NCBI RefSeq assembly: GCF_933208505.1
Contig: NZ_CAKOEU010000001.1
Origin: Convivina praedatoris
GTDB lineage: Bacteria > Bacillota > Bacilli > Lactobacillales > Lactobacillaceae
DNA length: 64,000 nucleotides
Reading direction: 5' to 3' (one strand)
Shown here one piece after another: positions 59,479 through 64,000 of the stretch (positions within the stretch are counted from its first letter, which is position 1; each line of letters opens with the position of its first letter). The notes beneath the pieces were generated by a model. That model made no database searches. It was not told the origin of the DNA and saw only the letters and a list, made by a program, of their open reading frames with translations. The position numbers and the translations under genes were made by a program.

Positions 59479-60579
59479 TTAAACGTTAAACCTAAACTCG
59501 ATAATATCGCCATCCTGCACAACATATTCTTTTCCTTCTGAACGAAGCTTACCGGCCTCTTTTACAGCTTTAACTGATCCATACTGATCTAGATCTTCAA
59601 AGCTCATCGTTTCGGCCCGAATAAAGCCACGTTCAAAATCAGAGTGAATAACACCGGCTGCTTGTGGCGCTTTAGCACCCGCTTTAAAAGTCCAAGCGCG
59701 AGTTTCTTTCCCACCAGCAGTAAAGAAAGTACGTAAGTCCAATAAGTGATAGGCGGCGCGGATTAACTTGTTCAAACCAGGTTCATCGACACCAGCTAAT
59801 TCAAGGTAATCAGCTTTTTCATCTTCATCTAATTGGGTAATTTCCTCTTCAGCATTGGCTGATAAAGCAATTACTTCTGCGTTTTCACTAGCGGCGAATT
59901 CTTGAATTTGTTGGTAATAAGCAGACTGAGTCGGATTGCCCATTTCATCTTCAGCAATATTAGCAACATATAATACAGGTTTAGATGTCAACAAAAATAA
60001 CCCTTTTACAACAGTTTGTTCTTCCTCGTTAAAATCAATCGTGCGAACAGATTTCCCCGCCTCCAACACTGGCTTAATTTTTTCTAGTACCGCTGCTTCT
60101 AACTTTGCTTCTTTGTCACTACCCTTAGCAGCCCGGGCAACTTTAGCATAGCGCTTATCAACTGCTTCTAAATCAGCTAAAATTAATTCGGTATTAATTG
60201 TGTCAATATCATCAAGTGGATTAACCACGCCATTAACGTGAATAATTTGATCATCATCAAAAGCACGTACCACATGCACAATCGCATTTACCTGACGAAT
60301 ATTTTCTAAGAATTTATTACCCAAGCCCTCTCCCTGAGAAGCACCCTTCACAATTCCAGCAATGTCAGTAAATTCAAAGGTGGTTGGAATAATTTTATCA
60401 GCGGGCTCAATTTCTTGAATTCTCTCTAAGCGCTTGTCAGGCACCTCTACCATACCCACATTAGGTTCGATTGTAGCGAAGGGATAATTGGCCATTTCTG
60501 CCCCAGCCTTGGTAATTGCATTAAATAATGTTGACTTCCCAACGTTTGGTAAACCAACAATTCCAGCAGTAAGTGCCAT
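59479..60579 (-). CDS. ychF: YchF/Ola1-type ribosome-binding ATPase
   Basis: 366 residues of the OBG-HflX superfamily: P-loop GLPNVGKSTLFNAIT, switch PTTFEFTDIAGIVKGAS, a base motif of the NxxE type that favours ATP, coiled-coil insertion (about 130-190) and C-terminal TGS domain (RTFFTAGGKETRAWTFKAG). It lies next to DUF951 and parB, the conserved Bacilli order. Confidence 0.95.
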   Translation of the reverse strand: MALTAGIVGLPNVGKSTLFNAITKAGAEMANYPFATIEPNVGMVEVPDKRLERIQEIEPADKIIPTTFEFTDIAGIVKGASQGEGLGNKFLENIRQVNAIVHVVRAFDDDQIIHVNGVVNPLDDIDTINTELILADLEAVDKRYAKVARAAKGSDKEAKLEAAVLEKIKPVLEAGKSVRTIDFNEEEQTVVKGLFLLTSKPVLYVANIAEDEMGNPTQSAYYQQIQEFAASENAEVIALSANAEEEITQLDEDEKADYLELAGVDEPGLNKLIRAAYHLLDLRTFFTAGGKETRAWTFKAGAKAPQAAGVIHSDFERGFIRAETMSFEDLDQYGSVKAVKEAGKLRSEGKEYVVQDGDIIEFRFNV

Positions 60580-60606
60580 GAAACTACTTCCTCTTTTCTT
60601 GATAAC

Positions 60607-60810
60607 TTATTTTATTTTCGATGCTGCTTTTAAAATACGCTTAATTCGCTTATTAAAATTAAAACGTGTCATCATAATTGTCCGTTGGCATGCAGTACAA
60701 GTAATTTTAATATCTGCACCAACTCGCATGATTTCCCAAGAATTAACTCCACAGGCATGTGGCTTTTTCATTTCAACAATGTCATGTAATTGATAATCTG
60801 GTGTAGCCAT
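60607..60810 (-). CDS. DUF951 (YyzM-like) protein
   Basis: 67 residues with the family pattern DIVEMKKPHACGVNSWEIMRVGADIKITC then T-A-C-Q-R-T-I-M-M-T-R. Conserved Cys residues could bind metal. Always found between ychF and parB in Bacilli; function unknown. ATG 60810 follows GAGG by nine bases; two earlier in-frame codons are discounted. Confidence 0.85.
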   Translation of the reverse strand: MATPDYQLHDIVEMKKPHACGVNSWEIMRVGADIKITCTACQRTIMMTRFNFNKRIKRILKAASKIK

Positions 60811-60812
60811 GA

Positions 60813-61715
60813 TCAATCAACCTCAATTTCTAATAAGGATAAAATTCGAGTCAAATCCTCTTGAGATAAATAATTAATTTCAATTTTTCCACGACCGCCC
60901 CGACTAGCCTGAACTTTCACTTTGGTACCAAACTTTTCTTCTAATTGATGGGCTAAATCTAAAGCATAAGGTGAAACTTGTTTATCAGGTTTGGAATCTA
61001 CAGGTCCTTCATTAACTTGTTTAACTAACTGTTCCGTCTGTCGAACATTTAAATCTTTATCTAAAATAAGTGACAGTACGTGTTCTAGTGAACTTTGATT
61101 TTCCAATCCCAAAAGTGCGCGGGCCTGTCCCATTGATAAGCTGTCAACTTCTACTAAATCTCGAACCTTTTTAGGTAACTTTAACAACCGCAATGAATTA
61201 GCAACGGTAGTCCGTTCTTTGCCCAAATTTTGAGCCAACTCGCTCTGAGAAATACCAGTTTGATCCAATATCACCTGAAAAGCCTGTGCTTCTTCGATTG
61301 GATTTAAATCGTCTCGTTGTAGATTTTCAATTAGAGCCAACGTGGCCATAGTTTCATCATTTGTTGTGCGTACAATTGCAGCAATTTCTGTCCGCTTTAA
61401 TAATTGAATTGCTCGAAGACGACGTTCCCCAGCAATAATCTGATAATAACTGCCCATTGGACGCACAATAATCGGTGTCAGTAAACCATTTTGCTTAATC
61501 GAATCGGCTAACTCTTGGATTAATTCTGGACGAAAATTTGTTCTTGGTTGAAAGGGGTTCGCTTGAATCTTATCAATTGAAATACTAACAATTTGTTCTT
61601 GCACATCCGGATTTCGCACTGCCTGTTTAGAATGCGCTAAAGCCTTTGGTGAAATCCGATTTGTCCCAAATAATGAGTCCATCCCTTTGCCCAAGCCACC
61701 TTTCTTATTGGCCAT
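60813..61715 (-). CDS. parB: ParB/Spo0J chromosome partition protein
   Basis: 300 residues. N-terminal CTPase domain with IQANPFQPRTNF and IIAGERRLRAIQLL, the ENLQRDDLNPIEEAQAF motif, helix-turn-helix SQSELAQNLGKERTTVANSLRLL, and a C-terminal dimer domain. It loads at parS and clamps DNA for origin segregation. Overlaps parA by 11 bp. I did not find a clear parS (TGTTTCACGTGAAACA) inside the window. Confidence 0.95.
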   Translation of the reverse strand: MANKKGGLGKGMDSLFGTNRISPKALAHSKQAVRNPDVQEQIVSISIDKIQANPFQPRTNFRPELIQELADSIKQNGLLTPIIVRPMGSYYQIIAGERRLRAIQLLKRTEIAAIVRTTNDETMATLALIENLQRDDLNPIEEAQAFQVILDQTGISQSELAQNLGKERTTVANSLRLLKLPKKVRDLVEVDSLSMGQARALLGLENQSSLEHVLSLILDKDLNVRQTEQLVKQVNEGPVDSKPDKQVSPYALDLAHQLEEKFGTKVKVQASRGGRGKIEINYLSQEDLTRILSLLEIEVD

Positions 61716-62466
61716 ATTGCTTTAACACCTCCTGGGATAATTCCTCATAAACACGTGATCCAATACTACGAGGATCGAAGTCGATAATTGATTGTCCGTA
61801 CGAAGGTGCTTCACTTAACCGGACTGTTCTTGGCACTACTGTTTTATATACGCGATCACCAAAGTAATCCCGAACTTCCTGACTCACTTGCTTTGCTAAA
61901 TTAGTCCGACCATCATACATGGTTAATAAAATTCCAGCAATTTCCAGCTCCGGATTAAATTGTTGTCGTACTAATTCAACAGTATTAATCAACTGACCCA
62001 ATCCCTCTAAAGCGTAAAACTCAGTTTGGACAGGAATTAGAACTGAATTAGCTGCAGTAAACGAATTAATAGTTAATAGTCCCAATGAAGGTGGGTTGTC
62101 AATTAAAATAAAATCATACTGATCATCTACCTTTGCCAAAGCCTCTTTTAAACAAAATTCACGATTTTCAACATTAACTAATTGAATTCCAACTTCAGAA
62201 AGCTCAATCGTACCCGGCAATAAATCAAAATTATCGGTAGCTACTATATTTTTTTGTATATCACTTTTACCTAACAAAACATCATATGTACTTGAATGTA
62301 AAGTTGATTTATCAACGCCCAATCCAGAAGTTGCATTACCCTGTGGATCAATATCAACTAGTAAAACACGCTGCCCAGCTTGCGCTAAGCCTGCTCCCAA
62401 ATTAATACTGGTGGTTGTCTTCCCGACACCACCCTTTTGATTGGCTAAGGTGATAATATGCGTCAT
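61705..62466 (-). CDS. parA: ParA/Soj partition ATPase
   Basis: 253 residues. Deviant Walker A NQKGGVGKTTTSINLG, Walker A' LLVDIDPQGNATSGLG, Walker B FILIDNPPSLG. It binds DNA non-specifically when ATP-bound and drives origin segregation with ParB; in Bacilli it also modulates DnaA. It follows rsmG by 23 bp. Confidence 0.96.
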   Translation of the reverse strand: MTHIITLANQKGGVGKTTTSINLGAGLAQAGQRVLLVDIDPQGNATSGLGVDKSTLHSSTYDVLLGKSDIQKNIVATDNFDLLPGTIELSEVGIQLVNVENREFCLKEALAKVDDQYDFILIDNPPSLGLLTINSFTAANSVLIPVQTEFYALEGLGQLINTVELVRQQFNPELEIAGILLTMYDGRTNLAKQVSQEVRDYFGDRVYKTVVPRTVRLSEAPSYGQSIIDFDPRSIGSRVYEELSQEVLKQYGQ

Positions 62467-62489
62467 TACACTCTCCTTTGAAAAGCTAT

Positions 62490-63206
62490 TTAAAGCGGCT
62501 TTCTACTTGGTATACCAGCCTGACGAGGATATTTTCGAGGCGTTTCATTCATTTTTTCAACAACTTGAATAACCCTTGCATCATTATTGAATAGCTCGAA
62601 ATCAAACTGTTCGTCTAGGCGTCCTCCTAGTAAGGTAAGAGCTCGTTTCCCATCAGCCAATTCATCATCTGCTGCTGAGCCTTTCATAACCAACAACTTC
62701 CCATTTAAACGGACAAAGGGCAACGTATATTCTGCAAGCACACTTGTCCGAGCTACGGCTCGTGCAGTCGCATAGTCAAATTTCTCACGATAATTCTTAT
62801 CGTGTGCCAAATCTTCAGCTCGCCCATGAATCACCGAGACACCATCAAGATTAAGCTCTCTAATAACATTTTTCAAAAAAGAAACTCTCTTGTTTAACGC
62901 CTCAATCATGGTAACGTTTAAATTAGGAAATAAAATCTTTAAAGGTAGGGATGGAAAACCAGCACCAGCACCAACATCAACCAATGAAATATCATTCCGC
63001 GATAAATCGCGTACATAAATTGCTAACGTTAATGAATCATAAAAATGCTTTAAATAAACATCATCTCGTTCAGTAATAGCAGTTAAATTGTACAATCTAT
63101 TTGTCTCAACCAACAATTCAAAATAACGTTCAAATTGATTTTCTTGCTGTTCATTTAAATAAATATCATGCTCAGCCAATGCCTGTAAAAAATCACTATT
63201 CTTCAA
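62490..63206 (-). CDS. rsmG: RsmG, 16S rRNA (guanine-527-N7)-methyltransferase
   Basis: About 238 residues. SAM motif VDVGAGAGFPSLPLKILFP, NLTAITERDDVYLKHFYDS and VLAEYTLPFVRLNGKLLVMKG are family marks. It methylates G527 near the decoding centre; loss gives low-level streptomycin resistance. I favour TTG 63206 (MKNSDFLQAL), six bases after GGAG; ATG 63212 touches that site. Origin-proximal as usual. Confidence 0.92.
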   Translation of the reverse strand: MKNSDFLQALAEHDIYLNEQQENQFERYFELLVETNRLYNLTAITERDDVYLKHFYDSLTLAIYVRDLSRNDISLVDVGAGAGFPSLPLKILFPNLNVTMIEALNKRVSFLKNVIRELNLDGVSVIHGRAEDLAHDKNYREKFDYATARAVARTSVLAEYTLPFVRLNGKLLVMKGSAADDELADGKRALTLLGGRLDEQFDFELFNNDARVIQVVEKMNETPRKYPRQAGIPSRKPL

Positions 63207-63292
63207 AATCATCTCCAATTCTAAACAGCTGTATCATAACCTAGAATACCTAAAAATATAACGATTAGCAAGTAAACAAAATTCAAATAAAA

Positions 63293-63320
63293 CAAAAAAA
63301 ACCTTGAGATAAACTCAAGG
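63293..63320 (-). terminator. Terminator of the tRNA cluster
   Basis: CCTTGAG/CTCAAGG (63302-63308 with 63314-63320) followed on the minus strand by eight T. Confidence 0.85.
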
Positions 63321-63324
63321 ATAA

Positions 63325-63408
63325 TGCCGTCGGTGGGAGTCGAACCCACACGGTGTTGCCACCACTGGATTTTGAGTCCAGCGCGTCTGCCAATTCCGCC
63401 ACAACGGC
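63325..63408 (-). tRNA. tRNA-Leu (CAA)
   Basis: 84 nt with a long variable arm. Acceptor GCCGTTG/CGACGGC, anticodon stem-loop CTGGA-CTCAAAA-TCCAG with CAA, T-loop TTCGACT, discriminator A. Confidence 0.93.
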
Positions 63409-63434
63409 AAAAACAAAGAATAATACTTTGTAAG

Positions 63435-63508
63435 GGCGGTAGAAGGGGATCGAACCCTCGCATGCTGGATCCACAAACCAGTGTGTTAACCACTTCACCA
63501 CTACCGCC
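63435..63508 (-). tRNA. tRNA-His (GTG)
   Basis: Begins with the extra G(-1) facing C73; acceptor GCGGTAG/CTACCGC; anticodon loop TTGTGGA with GTG (one T-T mismatch closing the stem); T-loop TTCGATC. Confidence 0.9.
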
Positions 63509-63512
63509 ATGG

Positions 63513-63583
63513 CAGGGATAGAGGGAATCGAACCCCCATCAACGGTTTTGGAGACCGCTATTCTACCGTTAAACTATATCCCT
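63513..63583 (-). tRNA. tRNA-Trp (CCA)
   Basis: 71 nt. Acceptor AGGGATA/TATCCCT, anticodon loop CTCCAAA with CCA, T-loop TTCGATT, discriminator G. Confidence 0.93.
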
Positions 63584-63614
63584 ACTATAATAAAAATCAG
63601 CACAAAAGCTGAAA

Positions 63615-63690
63615 AACATGATAAGGAATCGCACCCTACAAAGACAACTAATGTTCATGCTTAAGAGAGAGCTGCGTACTCAAATTATAA
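63615..63690 (-). pseudogene. tRNA-like remnant
   Basis: A well-formed T-arm (TAGGG-TGCGATT-CCTTA on the minus strand, 63622-63638) lies at normal spacing inside the cluster, but the D-arm, anticodon arm and acceptor cannot be paired. Probably a decayed tRNA gene. Confidence 0.4.
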
Positions 63691-63701
63691 GCACACGACA
63701 A

Positions 63702-63774
63702 TGGACGCTACAGGGATCGAACCTGTGACCCCCTGCTTGTAAGGCAGGTGCTCTCCCAGCTGAGCTAAGCGTCC
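63702..63774 (-). tRNA. tRNA-Val (TAC)
   Basis: 73 nt. Acceptor GGACGCT/AGCGTCC, D-arm AGCTCAGCTGGGAGAGC, anticodon loop CTTACAA with TAC, T-loop TTCGATC, discriminator A. Confidence 0.95.
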
Positions 63775-63778
63775 AATA

Positions 63779-63869
63779 TGGAGAGAAAGGGATTCGAACC
63801 CTCGAAGCAGCTTACACCGCTTACACGGTTTCCAACCGTGCTCCTTCAGCCTGACTCGGACACCTCTCC
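63779..63869 (-). tRNA. tRNA-Ser (GGA)
   Basis: 91 nt with a long variable arm. Acceptor GGAGAGG/TCTCTCC, anticodon loop TTGGAAA with GGA, T-loop TTCGAAT. The discriminator reads A rather than the G usual for Ser tRNAs. Confidence 0.9.
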
Positions 63870-63899
63870 GAATTTCACTGCTCTCTCTGTCTATGTACG

Positions 63900-64000
63900 G
63901 CATCGCATCGTCCTATCCTCACAGCCAGCGTTCCGGCCACTACTTTCGGCGCTCTAGAGCTTAACTTCTGTGTTCGAGATGGATACAGGTGGTTCCTCTA
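63900..64000 (-). rRNA. 5S ribosomal RNA, 3' part
   Basis: On the minus strand the conserved CGAACACAGAAGTTAAGCTC and CGCCGAAAGTAGT blocks and the closing GAGGATAGGACG are present. The 5' end lies beyond the window; the 3' end is approximate. It heads the tRNA cluster and shows that an rRNA operon continues to the right. Confidence 0.92.

Noticed and set aside
60800..62470. Search for a parS site near parAB
   Set aside because: No sequence close to TGTTTCACGTGAAACA was found by eye; it may lie outside the window.
63221..63903. Open frames across the tRNA cluster
   Set aside because: They are translations of tRNA genes; motifs such as WVRLPP come from T-arms.

Overview
The window is a low-to-moderate GC (roughly 40 percent by eye) chromosomal segment of a Gram-positive lactic acid bacterium. 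The lipoteichoic acid genes, comG operon, GlcU-type sugar importer, acetate kinase, BusR-controlled OpuA, catabolite (cre) and LexA boxes, and the end near the origin (rsmG-parA-parB-ychF beside an rRNA/tRNA cluster) all fit Lactobacillales. I favour a Lactobacillaceae member of the Leuconostoc/Weissella type but cannot fix the genus from sequence alone.

Layout. 1-5.8 kb: end of a YfhO-like membrane protein, greA, a sugar importer with a perfect cre site, a hybrid MltG-like/GH73 wall protein, ackA and a YtxK-like methyltransferase. 5.8-9.3 kb: the comGABCDEFG DNA-uptake pilus operon; comGF carries an in-frame TGA and comGE appears to start at a non-ATG codon. 9.4-11.7 kb: folD, dCMP deaminase and thyA (one-carbon/dTMP supply). 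11.8-16.7 kb: uvrBA behind a LexA box. 16.8-22.5 kb: ltaS, a DUF1797 protein, a flippase-like protein and two glycolipid glycosyltransferases, i.e. lipoteichoic acid backbone and anchor synthesis. 22.6-30.2 kb: a heterodimeric ABC exporter, yajC, a tgt that has lost its zinc cysteines, a Nudix hydrolase, a GNAT acetyltransferase and butanediol dehydrogenase.

30.4-34.7 kb is accessory. It holds an S24-type regulator lacking its catalytic residues, a ~630-nt repeat-rich region that looks like a large structured RNA, mscL, csbD, then decayed prophage genes (repressor tail, PH/SHOCT protein, integrase). Among these ruins sits an intact 41-residue gene with a near-consensus promoter, resembling beta-class phenol-soluble modulins.

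34.84-47.47 kb is an integrated ~12.6-kb satellite-like island in a tRNA-Glu gene, bounded by an 18-bp direct repeat. It encodes an integrase, a P4-type helicase, a prim-pol, Rha-like and winged-helix proteins, a repressor/Cro switch with an operator array, a GNAT/small-protein pair and an orphan HsdS. No structural or packaging genes are recognisable. Its non-coding DNA is unusually structured: phased doublet iterons (probable origin), arm-type repeats at both ends, a family of covarying hairpins, and a 22-bp inverted repeat.

47.6-64 kb returns to core genome: a small XRE regulator with NatAB-like exporter, OpuA with BusR, pgi, a VanRS-like two-component system with a D-Ala-D-Ala carboxypeptidase, ychF, parB/parA, rsmG, five tRNAs, a tRNA-like remnant and the 3' part of a 5S rRNA.
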